Shown here piece after piece: positions 7,814-15,188 of a stretch of DNA of 24,083 bases. The number at the start of each line of letters is the position of its first letter. Position 1 is the first letter of the stretch. A program made the translations under genes and the position numbers. The notes below the pieces were generated by a model. That model had not been told where the DNA came from. It was given only the letters and a program-made list of their open reading frames with translations, and did no database searches. This DNA comes from Salinisphaera sp035690525 (lineage in GTDB: Bacteria > Pseudomonadota > Gammaproteobacteria > Nevskiales > Salinisphaeraceae). Location: positions 1 through 24,083 of the forward strand of contig NZ_DASSKM010000130.1 of NCBI RefSeq assembly GCF_035690525.1, written 5' to 3'.

Positions 7814-7975
7814 AGAAGCTGTCGGACTCAAGCGATCGTAGCGAGCAAGGTGGGAGGATGAGCGCAAATGAGCCGATTTTTGAGGCGAATAGTGGTTCTA
7901 TTTAACGATAAAAACGGCTCATTTGAGCCATCATCCCGCCGGCGCAGTAGATTGGTCTTGAGTCCGACAGCTTCT
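7814..7975. mobile_element. MITE-like palindromic element with 19-bp terminal inverted repeats
   Basis: The 162-bp stretch begins with AGAAGCTGTCGGACTCAAG (7814-7832) and ends with its exact reverse complement (7957-7975). The arms continue as imperfect repeats: GGTGGGAGGATG against GGCGGGATGATG, a perfect 11-bp pair CAAATGAGCCG / CGGCTCATTTG (7865-7875 / 7915-7925), then TTTTT/AAAAA and AATAG/CTATT around a small central loop. The whole unit can therefore fold into one long hairpin. It has no coding capacity, and no clear target-site duplication is visible in the flanks (GTCCC left, TAGCG right). It is more AT-rich in the middle than the neighbouring genes. It could be a non-autonomous transposon remnant or another dispersed palindromic repeat; a copy elsewhere in the genome would decide. 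Confidence 0.65.
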
Positions 7976-7986
7976 TAGCGCGCGTC

Positions 7987-9786
7987 ATGCTCATTCAACT
8001 GCTCGACGATCGACTGATCAGCCAGATCGCGGCCGGCGAGGTCGTCGAACGCCCGGCGTCCATCATCAAGGAACTGGTCGAGAACAGTCTGGATGCCGGC
8101 GCCACGCGCATCGCCGTGGATGTGGAAGAGGGCGGTCTGCGACGGATTCTGATCGAGGATGACGGCTGCGGGGTGAGCGCCGATCAACTGCCGCTCGCGG
8201 TCGCCCGTCATGCCACCAGCAAAATCGACAGCCTCGACGCGCTGGAAGCCGTGGCCAGCCTCGGTTTCCGCGGCGAGGCCCTGGCCAGCATCGCCTCGGT
8301 GGCCGAACTGACCTTGACCTCGCGTGTCGCCGGCGCCGATCGCGCCTATGCCGTTTCGCCGCATATCGACACCGAGGCGCGGCCGGCGGCCGGTGCGCCC
8401 GGCACGCGGGTGGAAGTGCGCGAACTGTTCGCTCGTATTCCCGCCCGGCGGAAATTCCTGCGCGCGCCGCCGACCGAGTTTAAACATATCCGTCGGGCGT
8501 TCAGCCAACTCGCGCTGTCGCGCTTCGATGTCGGCTTCATCCTGCGCCACGGCGCCGTCGAGTCGGCCGGGCTGAACGCTTGCGCGGAAGCCGACGCCCG
8601 GAAACAGCGCGTGGCGCATATCCTGGGCCGCGAATTCGATGACCATGCCGTGCCCGTGGACGAATCGGCGGCCGGCATGCGCTTGACCGGCTGGATTGCC
8701 ACGCCGGGTTTTTCGCGCGGCCAGGCCGATCGCCAGTACAGCTTCGTCAACGGCCGCCCGATTCGCGACAAAGTCTTCAATCATGCGGTCCGCCTGGCCT
8801 ATCGCGATCTACTGCACAATCAGCGTCACCCGGCCTACGTGCTGTATCTGACGCTTGACCCGCGTCAGGTCGATGTCAACGCGCATCCGGCCAAGGCCGA
8901 AGTGCGTTTTAGGCAGTCGCGGCTGGTCCACGATTTCGTCTGCCGCAGCGTCGCGCGCGCACTGGCCGCGGTTGAGGCGCGCCCGCACGAGGCAAGAACG
9001 CTGGCGCTGACGCCCGCGGCCGGGCCGCTCGACAAACCGGCGCAGCCACGGCCGATGACGCCGCGCGGGCTGGATTTCAATACGCGATCGGCCCGGCCCG
9101 GCGTCGCCGAGACGGCGGCGAGCTATCGTTTTCAGCAGCCGCGATCGGCGCCGGATACGGGGCGATCGGCGAGCGCGCCGACAGACGAGCGCCACGACAC
9201 GCCGCCGCTCGGCTACGCCATCGGCCAGCTGCACGATATCTATATCCTGGCCCAGAACGCCGAAGGGCTGGTGCTGGTCGATATGCACGCCGCCCACGAG
9301 CGCGTGCTGTACGAACAGCTCAAGGCCGAGTTCTCAGCCGGCCGTGTTCAGTGCAAGCGCCTGCTCGTGGCCGAAACGCTGTCGCTGTCCGAAAGCGAGG
9401 CGGCCGTGGTGGAAAGCCAGGGCGAACGACTGGCCGAGGTCGGCTTCGAGCTCGGGCGCAGCGGGCCGACCCGCGCGCTGCTGCGCGGCGTGCCGGCGCT
9501 GCTCGCCGATCGGGATTATCTGGCGATGGCGCGCGACGTGATCGCGGAACTCGATGGCGGCCCGCGCGGCGCGGACGCGGTGCGCGATATTCTCGACGAC
9601 GTGCTGGCGGACATGGGCTGCAAGGCCGCGGTGAAAGCCGGGCGGCGGCTCACGCTGGCCGAGATGAACGCGCTGTTGCGCGACATGGAACACACCGACC
9701 GGGCCGGGCATTGCAATCATGGCCGGCCGAGCTGGGTCGGCGTGGATCGCGCCGGCCTGGACCGGCTGTTCATGCGCGGGCAGTAG
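7987..9786 (+). CDS. mutL: DNA mismatch repair protein MutL (endonuclease-motif type)
   Basis: A 599-residue MutL with an N-terminal GHKL ATPase domain (ENSLDAGAT 32-40, a DGCGVS loop, GFRGEALASI), a transducer domain to about 335, a poorly conserved Pro/Ala/Arg linker (about 340-405) and a C-terminal dimerisation domain. The C-terminal domain carries DMHAAHERVLYE (432-443), matching the DQHA(X)2E(X)4E nicking motif, plus GCKAAVKAG (Cys545) and CNHGRP (576-581). These are metal-site motifs of endonuclease-type MutL such as that of Pseudomonas and absent from E. coli MutL. The ATG at 7987 gives the canonical IQxLxxxLISQIAAGEVVERPAS start but has no evident ribosome site, because a palindromic element ends 11 bp upstream. 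miaA begins 1 bp after the stop. Confidence 0.96.
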   Translation: MLIQLLDDRLISQIAAGEVVERPASIIKELVENSLDAGATRIAVDVEEGGLRRILIEDDGCGVSADQLPLAVARHATSKIDSLDALEAVASLGFRGEALASIASVAELTLTSRVAGADRAYAVSPHIDTEARPAAGAPGTRVEVRELFARIPARRKFLRAPPTEFKHIRRAFSQLALSRFDVGFILRHGAVESAGLNACAEADARKQRVAHILGREFDDHAVPVDESAAGMRLTGWIATPGFSRGQADRQYSFVNGRPIRDKVFNHAVRLAYRDLLHNQRHPAYVLYLTLDPRQVDVNAHPAKAEVRFRQSRLVHDFVCRSVARALAAVEARPHEARTLALTPAAGPLDKPAQPRPMTPRGLDFNTRSARPGVAETAASYRFQQPRSAPDTGRSASAPTDERHDTPPLGYAIGQLHDIYILAQNAEGLVLVDMHAAHERVLYEQLKAEFSAGRVQCKRLLVAETLSLSESEAAVVESQGERLAEVGFELGRSGPTRALLRGVPALLADRDYLAMARDVIAELDGGPRGADAVRDILDDVLADMGCKAAVKAGRRLTLAEMNALLRDMEHTDRAGHCNHGRPSWVGVDRAGLDRLFMRGQ

Positions 9787-9787
9787 C

Positions 9788-10729
9788 GTGTCCGAAAAGC
9801 CGCCGGTTGTGTTCATTCTCGGGCCGACCGCGTCCGGCAAGACCGGGTTGGCCGTCGAGTTGGTCGAGTCGATGAATGCCGAGATCGTGTCGGTCGACTC
9901 GGCCATGGTCTATCGCGGCATGGATATCGGCACGGCCAAACCGGATGCCGCGACCCTGGCGCGGGCCCCGCATGCGCTGATCGATATCCGCGATCCGGCG
10001 GATGCTTACTCGGCGGCCGACTTCGTGCGCGACGCCGTAATCGAGATCGACCGCATTCACGCCGCCGGGCGGCTGCCGCTTCTGGTTGGCGGCACCTCGC
10101 TGTATTTCCGCGCCCTCGAGCACGGGCTGTCGGAGATGCCGGGCCGAGACGAAGCGCTGCGCGCCCGGCTGACCGCCGAGGCCGACGAGCTGGGCTGGGC
10201 GGCGCTGCACGCCCGGCTGGCGCATCTCGATCCGCTGACGGCGGCCCGTATCCATCCGAACGACGCACAGCGCATCCAGCGCATGCTGGAAATTCATGCG
10301 CTGACCGGCGAGACGCCCAGCGTGCTGTACGCGCGCGATGAAGCGGTCGATCCGCCGTGGTCGATCACCAAGTTGATCGTGGCGCCGGCCACGCGCGAAC
10401 GGTTGCACCGCAATATCGCGGCGCGCTTCGGCGTGATGATGGCGGAGGGTTTTCTGGCGGAGGTTGAAAAGCTCCACGCCCGTCCCGATCTCGATCTTGG
10501 ACAACCGGCGATACGAGCGGTCGGCTATCGCCAGCTGTGGCAGTCACTGGACGGGGCGTTCGGCCTGGAAGAGGCCGTGAACCGGGCGGTGATCGCGTCC
10601 CGTCAGCTGGCCAAGCGACAGCTTACCTGGCTGCGTTGTCTGGACGATGCCACGTGGCTCGTAAGCGATGATGAAACAATGACAAAGCGGGCGCGGCGGC
10701 TGGTCGAGAGGGCGTCCGGCGCGCTCTGA
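9788..10729 (+). CDS. miaA: tRNA dimethylallyltransferase
   Basis: A 313-residue enzyme that transfers the dimethylallyl group to A37 of tRNAs reading UNN codons, the first step towards ms2i6A. Visible motifs are the P-loop GPTASGKT (12-19), VDSAMVYRGMDIGTAKP (substrate-binding Asp and the DIGTAKP block), LLVGGTSLYFRAL, NDAQRIQRMLEI and the C-terminal GYRQLW and SRQLAKRQLTWLR. The start is GTG at 9788, directly after the mutL TAG; the frame is open further upstream inside mutL, but only this start gives the family N-terminus (PPVVFILGPTASGKT). It is co-transcribed with mutL in the superoperon and followed by a 58-bp AT-rich gap before hfq. Confidence 0.96.
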   Translation: MSEKPPVVFILGPTASGKTGLAVELVESMNAEIVSVDSAMVYRGMDIGTAKPDAATLARAPHALIDIRDPADAYSAADFVRDAVIEIDRIHAAGRLPLLVGGTSLYFRALEHGLSEMPGRDEALRARLTAEADELGWAALHARLAHLDPLTAARIHPNDAQRIQRMLEIHALTGETPSVLYARDEAVDPPWSITKLIVAPATRERLHRNIAARFGVMMAEGFLAEVEKLHARPDLDLGQPAIRAVGYRQLWQSLDGAFGLEEAVNRAVIASRQLAKRQLTWLRCLDDATWLVSDDETMTKRARRLVERASGAL

Positions 10730-10748
10730 AATCGTGCTAATATTTCTT

Positions 10749-10757
10749 TGATATTTT
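10749..10757 (+). promoter_or_regulatory. possible extended -10 promoter before hfq
   Basis: The miaA-hfq gap is strikingly AT-rich (TAATATTTC then GATATTTTC in direct repeat) and includes TGATATTTT, an extended -10 form (TG-n-TATTTT), about 30 nt before the hfq ATG. No good -35 box is seen. Promoters in or near miaA driving hfq are known in E. coli; that this one works is inference. Confidence 0.35.
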
Positions 10758-10787
10758 CTTATCCCCCGACCTTGTGGAGTCTGTTCC

Positions 10788-11039
10788 ATGGCAAAAGGCC
10801 AAACATTACAAGAACCATTCCTTAACGCCTTGCGCAAAGAGCGGGTGCCGGTGTCCATCTATCTGGTCAACGGCATCAAGCTGCAGGGGCAGATCGAATC
10901 TTTTGACCAGTTTGTGGTGTTGTTGCGTAACGCCGTGAACCAGATGGTGTACAAGCACGCGATTTCCACGATCGTGCCTTCGCGCAACGTTCGTGACGAA
11001 GTGCGCGACGAAATGTCGCAGGAGTCCGACGATAGTTAG
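10788..11039 (+). CDS. hfq: RNA chaperone Hfq
   Basis: An 83-residue Sm-like protein that forms a hexamer and pairs small RNAs with target mRNAs. Residues 1-65 are nearly identical to E. coli Hfq: MAKGQTLQEPFLNAL, the Sm1 motif with VSIYLVNGIKLQGQIESFDQFVVLL, and Sm2 with QMVYKHAISTIVPSR. The YKHA segment and Gln8 of the proximal RNA-binding face are present. The C-terminal tail is short and acidic (VRDEVRDEMSQESDDS), like Pseudomonas Hfq and unlike the long enterobacterial tail. A GTGGAG ribosome site lies 9 nt before the ATG. It sits between miaA and hflX as in other gammaproteobacteria. Confidence 0.98.
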   Translation: MAKGQTLQEPFLNALRKERVPVSIYLVNGIKLQGQIESFDQFVVLLRNAVNQMVYKHAISTIVPSRNVRDEVRDEMSQESDDS

Positions 11040-11046
11040 ATTTCCC

Positions 11047-11072
11047 AGGGTAATTACTAGGGTAATCCCCTA
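11047..11072 (+). promoter_or_regulatory. repeat and small hairpin over the hflX ribosome site
   Basis: AGGGTAAT occurs twice in tandem (11047-11054 and 11059-11066). The second copy forms a perfect 5-bp hairpin TAGGG-TAATC-CCCTA whose last base is the A of the hflX ATG. AGGG is the only Shine-Dalgarno-like sequence there, so the hairpin could mask it. The stem is short, so an effect on translation is only a suggestion. Confidence 0.3.
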
Positions 11073-12421
11073 TGTTTGAACGGCCGCCGAGCGGTCAGGC
11101 GGCCGTCATCGTCCATATCGCTTTCGGCATCGACGAGTACGCCGAGGCGGATCGGGAATTCCGCGAACTCGTGGAATCGGCGGGCGCCGATGTGATGTGT
11201 CATATCGGCGGCTCCCGTCGCGTGCCCGATCCGCGTTACTTCATTGGCGGCGGCAAGGCCGATGAAGTGGCTGCCGCGGTGGTGGAACACGGCGCGGAAC
11301 TCGTGGTGTTCAACCACGATCTGTCGCCCAGCCAGGAGCGTAACCTGGAAAAGCGCATGAACGCGCGTGTGCTCGATCGCGCCGGGCTGATCCTCGATAT
11401 CTTTGCCCGTCGGGCGCGTTCGCACGAGGGTAAGCTACAGGTCGAGCTCGCACAGCTCCAGCATCTGGCGACGCGCCTGGTGCGTGGTTGGTCGCATCTG
11501 GAGCGGCAAAAGGGCGGCATCGGTCTGCGCGGGCCGGGTGAGACCCAGCTCGAGACCGACCGCCGCCTGCTTGGCGACCGCATCAAGCTGTTGCGCTCGC
11601 GGCTCGACAAAGTGCTGGCGCGACGCGATCAGGGGCGCGCCTCGCGGCGCCGTGCGCGCACGCCCGTGGTCTCCCTGGTCGGCTATACCAACGCCGGCAA
11701 GTCGACGCTGTTCAACCGGCTCACCGGCGAGGATATCTATGCCGCCGATCAGCTGTTCGCCACGCTGGACCCGACCTTGCGCCGGATGGACGTGCCGGTG
11801 GGCGAGCCGTTGATCGTGGCCGATACCGTGGGCTTCATCCGCGATTTGCCGCATGAACTGGTGGCCGCCTTCCGGGCCACGCTCGAAGAGACCCGCGAAG
11901 CCGATGTGCTGGTGCACGTAATCGATGTCGCCGACAACGAGCGGCGCGCGCATGCGCGCGAGGTCAACGGCGTGCTCGCCGACATCGGCGCCGGCAACGT
12001 GCCCCAGCTGGAGGTGTTCAACAAGGTCGACCTGCTCGACGACGAGTCGCCGCGGGTGGAATACGATGCGCACGGCCGGCCGACGCGGGTCTATGTTTCG
12101 GCCATGACCGGCGCGGGTCTGGACGAACTGCGTCACGCGCTGGCCGCGTTCTGTTACCCGGATACGGTCACCGGCACGCTGCGGGTGCCGCCCGCCGCCG
12201 GCTGGCTGCGTTCGCGGCTCTACGACCTCGGCGTGGTCGGCGAGGAAAGTTATGCCGACAACGGCGACGCGCTGCTGTCGGTGACGGCTTCGCAGGCGGA
12301 CCTGGAGCGCGTCGTGGCGCAGGCCGGGCTGGCCTTCGACGATGTCTTGATTGATCGCCGTCCGGTGCGCCCCGACGTCGAACGGCTCGCCGGCGCGCGT
12401 GCGACGATTCATTCCGCCTAA
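11072..12421 (+). CDS. hflX: ribosome-associated GTPase HflX
   Basis: A 449-residue translational GTPase that in E. coli splits stalled or heat-damaged ribosomes. An N-terminal HflX domain (about 1-140, with the glycine-rich GGGK and VVFNHDLSPSQERNLE) is followed by the helical linker with the signature GGIGLRGPGETQLETDRR. The G domain shows G1 GYTNAGKST (204-212), G3 DTVGFIRDLPH and G4 NKVD. A C-terminal domain (about 365-449) has RSRLYDLGVV, resembling the E. coli protein. It starts 32 bp after hfq. The 310-bp gap that follows separates it from hflK, longer than in many relatives. Confidence 0.97.
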   Translation: MFERPPSGQAAVIVHIAFGIDEYAEADREFRELVESAGADVMCHIGGSRRVPDPRYFIGGGKADEVAAAVVEHGAELVVFNHDLSPSQERNLEKRMNARVLDRAGLILDIFARRARSHEGKLQVELAQLQHLATRLVRGWSHLERQKGGIGLRGPGETQLETDRRLLGDRIKLLRSRLDKVLARRDQGRASRRRARTPVVSLVGYTNAGKSTLFNRLTGEDIYAADQLFATLDPTLRRMDVPVGEPLIVADTVGFIRDLPHELVAAFRATLEETREADVLVHVIDVADNERRAHAREVNGVLADIGAGNVPQLEVFNKVDLLDDESPRVEYDAHGRPTRVYVSAMTGAGLDELRHALAAFCYPDTVTGTLRVPPAAGWLRSRLYDLGVVGEESYADNGDALLSVTASQADLERVVAQAGLAFDDVLIDRRPVRPDVERLAGARATIHSA

Positions 12422-12731
12422 GAGGCAACAGCCCCTAGACGACCTTACGGCGTGTTCGACAGGGTTCCGGGCGGACTATAGACTTACGTGAAATCGCAGA
12501 CGGTTCGTGCAACGGCATCGTCGGATCGGGCCGCACCGGTCCGCGCCGCGACTCCGTGCGCGAACGGTTACAGCAAGGAGAGCGGTTTGTTCACTTTGGG
12601 TTTGTTCGGGCGTGATCTGACGCGCGCGTGCGCGGATGCGGGCGAGCGCCGCGGTGCGGCGGCGCGACGTGAACACGTGCGGCAAGGGCCGTTGCCGGCC
12701 GTGCAATCGACGCGATCAGAGGCTTTCTAGC
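12422..12731 (+). other. hflX-hflK intergenic region with one candidate promoter
   Basis: This 310-bp gap holds no gene I can support. Near its start TTCGAC (12455-12460) and TATAGA (12477-12482) are spaced by 16 bp, a reasonable -35/-10 pair that could drive hflKC separately from hfq-hflX. The hflK ribosome site is a modest AGAGG about 10 nt before the ATG. An 80-codon GTG-start frame (12488-12730) ends just before hflK but has no ribosome site and no recognisable similarity; it is not called as a gene. Confidence 0.4.
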
Positions 12732-14099
12732 ATGGCGTGGAACGAGCCCGGCAAGGGCAGGGATCCGTGGGGCGGTGGCAACCGCAACGGCGGCGGGGGG
12801 AACGGCGGCGGGCCGCCCGACCTCGACCAGATCTGGAAACGCCTGCGCGAGCGCTTCAACAAGCGCGGCGGCGGTAACAGCGGCGGCCCTGGCGGTGGTC
12901 GCGGTATCGGCGGCGGGTTGTTTCTCGTGCTGATCCCGATTGTCATCGCCATCTGGCTGGCTACCGGGCTGTATATCGTCCAGCCGGGCGAGAAAGGGGT
13001 GGTGCTACGGCTGGGCCGGTATACCCACACCGCCGGGCCGGGTTGGCATTGGCATCTGCCGTATCCGATCGGTCAGGTGCTCAAGGTCGATACCCAGCGG
13101 GTACGCCGGGCGAGCAACCGCGCCGTCATGCTGACCAAGGACGAGAACATTGTCGCCGTCGAGGTCTCGGTGCAGTACCGCATCTCCGACGCGATGAACT
13201 ATCTGTTTCAACTTCAGAACCCGGAAAAAACGGTGCAGCAGGTGCTGCGCTCGGCGGTGCGTGAAGTTGTCGGCACGTCGACCATGAATCAGGTGATCCA
13301 GGAAGGCGTGCAGGTCAACCAGCTCGACAACAAGGCGCTGAACAACGTCGATATGAAGGAGAACTCCGGTCAGCCGAAGAAGCAGAACGGGCTCAAGGAT
13401 ATCGACCAAAAACTGGTCGGCCGGATCAAGAAGAAGCAGAACGAGTATCCGCAGATCAAGGTTCGATCGCGCGCGAAACTGCCCGATAACGTACGCCGGA
13501 TCATGCAGTACACGCTCAATCAATATAACGCCGGTATCAAAGTGCTGGCCGTGAACGTGCAGTATGCGCAGCCGCCGGAGCCGGTGCAGGGCGCTTTCCA
13601 GGAAGCGATCAAGGCGCGCGAGGAGCAAGAGCGGTCCAAGAACATCGCCCGTGCCTATGCGCGTGACATCGTGGCCCGCGCCCAGGGCGAAAAGGCGCAA
13701 ATGATCGCCCAGGCCAAAGCCTACAAGCAGCGCAAGATCAACCGTGCGGCCGGCCAGGCGGCGCGCTTCTCGGATCTGTTGGCGCAGTACGAGAACGCGC
13801 CCGAAGTCACGCGCGAGCGGTTGTATCTGGAAACGATGGGCGACGTGTTGTCGGCCTCGCATCTGGTGCTTGACGATGGTTCGGCGGGCACCATGACCTA
13901 CCTGCCGTTGGGCAAGATCCTCGATAAGACGGCCTCGGGCGGTAAGCACGGGTCCGGCGGTGAGAACGGCGACACCGTGGGGCCGACGTTGCCCGACGAA
14001 TCGGACATGAACGGCAGCGGTAACGGTTCGGGCTCGAACGGCGGCAGCGGTTCGAACCCGGACACCGGTAATCTTCGCAGCCGGAGCCGCAGCTCATGA
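12732..14099 (+). CDS. hflK: HflK, SPFH-domain subunit of the HflKC membrane complex, with an insertion
   Basis: A 455-residue membrane protein (E. coli HflK is about 419) that with HflC forms a large periplasmic cage around the FtsH protease and modulates it. The N-terminus MAWNEPGKGRDPWGGG and the Gly/Asn-rich cytoplasmic tail (1-60) are typical, followed by one membrane segment (62-80) and an SPFH domain starting at YIVQPGEKGVVLRLG. Family blocks follow: NVQYAQPPEPVQGAFQEAIKAREEQER (275-301), a long helix, and TRERLYLETM (360-369). Unusually, about 60 charged, Asn/Gln/Lys-rich residues (about 193-252) sit between TSTMNQVIQEG and VRRIMQYTLNQY, where E. coli HflK runs on with almost no gap. 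The ATG at 12732 is chosen for the canonical N-terminus. The stop overlaps hflC (ATGA). Confidence 0.95.
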   Translation: MAWNEPGKGRDPWGGGNRNGGGGNGGGPPDLDQIWKRLRERFNKRGGGNSGGPGGGRGIGGGLFLVLIPIVIAIWLATGLYIVQPGEKGVVLRLGRYTHTAGPGWHWHLPYPIGQVLKVDTQRVRRASNRAVMLTKDENIVAVEVSVQYRISDAMNYLFQLQNPEKTVQQVLRSAVREVVGTSTMNQVIQEGVQVNQLDNKALNNVDMKENSGQPKKQNGLKDIDQKLVGRIKKKQNEYPQIKVRSRAKLPDNVRRIMQYTLNQYNAGIKVLAVNVQYAQPPEPVQGAFQEAIKAREEQERSKNIARAYARDIVARAQGEKAQMIAQAKAYKQRKINRAAGQAARFSDLLAQYENAPEVTRERLYLETMGDVLSASHLVLDDGSAGTMTYLPLGKILDKTASGGKHGSGGENGDTVGPTLPDESDMNGSGNGSGSNGGSGSNPDTGNLRSRSRSS

Positions 14100-14980
14100 G
14101 TGGTAAGCAGATTTTCGGCCTGATCGTCGTCGTCATCGCGATCTATATCGCCTACAACTCGATGTTCGTGGTCACGCCGCGCGAGCGCGTGCTGGTCGTA
14201 CAAACGGGTGAAATCGTCGACGCCCATGTCCCGCCCGGCCTGCATTTCAAAATTCCGTTCGTGCAGACGGTGCACCGCTTCGAACGGCGCGTGATGACGT
14301 TTACCGGCGAAATCGACCGCGTGCTGACTTCGGAGAACAAAAACCTGTCGGTCAACTACTACGTCAAGTGGCAGATCGCCGACCCGGTCAAGTATTACCT
14401 GTCGACGCACGGCGAGGTCGAGCGCGCGCGGAGTCTGCTGACTGCGTCGGTCGAGAACGATTTGCTGGCCGAGTTCTCTAAACGCACGATCCGTCAGGCG
14501 ATCGGGGGCGATCGTAACGAGATTGTGGCGGCGGTGCAGGTACAGGTGAACCAGGACGCCAAGCAGCTCGGTGTCACCGTTCAGGACGTGCGTATCATGA
14601 AGCTGGACCTGCCGGCCGAGGTGAGCGACACGGTCTATGCGCGCATGCGCTCCGAGCGCCAGGAAGTGATCCGTACGCTGCGGGCCCAGGGCGATGCCGC
14701 GGCCAAGGAAATCCGCTCCGACGCGGAGCGCGAGCGCACCGTCGTGTTGTCCAAGGCTTACAAGAAGGCCGAGTCGATCCGCGGCGAGGGCGACGCCCGG
14801 GCCGCCGAGATCTATGCCAATGCTTACAAGAAGAACCCGGACTTCTATAGCTTTTATCGCAGTCTGCAGCTTTATCGACAGAGCATCGGCGACGACGACA
14901 TCCTGTTGCTCAAACCGGACGGCAAGTTGTTCAAGTATTTCAACCCCGCGCTCGCCGAGGCCGCGGGTAACGGCGGATAA
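14096..14980 (+). CDS. hflC: HflC, SPFH-domain subunit of the HflKC membrane complex
   Basis: A 294-residue partner of HflK. It has a short N-terminal membrane anchor (about 5-23, IFGLIVVVIAIYIAYNSMFVV) and an SPFH domain with VTPRERVLVVQTGEI, PGLHFKIPFVQTVHRFERR and LTSENKNLSVNYYVKWQI. A long coiled helix carries RMRSERQEVIRTLRAQGDAAAKEIRSDAERE, and the C-terminal KNPDFYSFYRSLQLYRQSI block is highly conserved in the family. Length is normal (E. coli about 334 with an extra segment). It is translationally coupled to hflK by the ATGA overlap, which suits equal synthesis of the two subunits. No insertion like that of the neighbouring HflK is seen. Confidence 0.97.
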   Translation: MSGKQIFGLIVVVIAIYIAYNSMFVVTPRERVLVVQTGEIVDAHVPPGLHFKIPFVQTVHRFERRVMTFTGEIDRVLTSENKNLSVNYYVKWQIADPVKYYLSTHGEVERARSLLTASVENDLLAEFSKRTIRQAIGGDRNEIVAAVQVQVNQDAKQLGVTVQDVRIMKLDLPAEVSDTVYARMRSERQEVIRTLRAQGDAAAKEIRSDAERERTVVLSKAYKKAESIRGEGDARAAEIYANAYKKNPDFYSFYRSLQLYRQSIGDDDILLLKPDGKLFKYFNPALAEAAGNGG

Positions 14981-14992
14981 CCGCCTTCGCCG

Positions 14993-15184
14993 ATGTGGGC
15001 CGATCTGCTGCGCGCGCTGGCGCTGGTGTGCGTGATCGAGGGGCTGATGCCTTTCATCGCGCCGGAACGCTGGCGCGAGACCGTGCTGCGACTGGCCGGC
15101 GCCGCGCCGCGCCAGTTGCGCATCTTCGGCGCGGTGATGATCGCGGTCGGGGTCGTCGCGCTGCAGTTTCTACACCAATTCTAG
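14993..15184 (+). CDS. yjeT: small inner-membrane protein, DUF2065 family (YjeT-like)
   Basis: A 63-residue protein with two hydrophobic segments (about 5-23, LLRALALVCVIEGLMPFIA, and about 44-61, IFGAVMIAVGVVALQFL) joined by a short basic loop (PERWRETVLRLAGAAPRQLR). Composition, length and the position directly after hflC match the DUF2065/YjeT family, whose function is unknown. The ATG lies 12 bp after the hflC stop without a strong ribosome site, so it is probably translated by coupling. Only 4 bp separate it from hisZ. Confidence 0.88.
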   Translation: MWADLLRALALVCVIEGLMPFIAPERWRETVLRLAGAAPRQLRIFGAVMIAVGVVALQFLHQF

Positions 15185-15188
15185 AGCC

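Noticed and set aside
7695..7986. A confident mutL promoter inside or beside the palindromic element
   Set aside because: Several AT-rich hexamers exist, but none gives a good -35/-10 pair at 16-18 bp spacing, so none is called.
11041..11071. Resemblance of the hfq-hflX gap to a homing-endonuclease (I-SceI) site because of repeated AGGGTAAT
   Set aside because: Only short pieces agree and the order and spacing are wrong. The hairpin/ribosome-site explanation is simpler.
12488..12730. 80-codon GTG-start frame between hflX and hflK
   Set aside because: There is no ribosome site, no recognisable similarity, and the composition is typical of random GC-rich frames. The gap is better explained as a promoter region.
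12636..12731. N-terminal extension of hflK with a Cys-rich CGKGRCRPC stretch
   Set aside because: The canonical HflK N-terminus MAWNEPGKGRDPWG starts at 12732. The Cys-rich part is upstream untranslated sequence read in frame.
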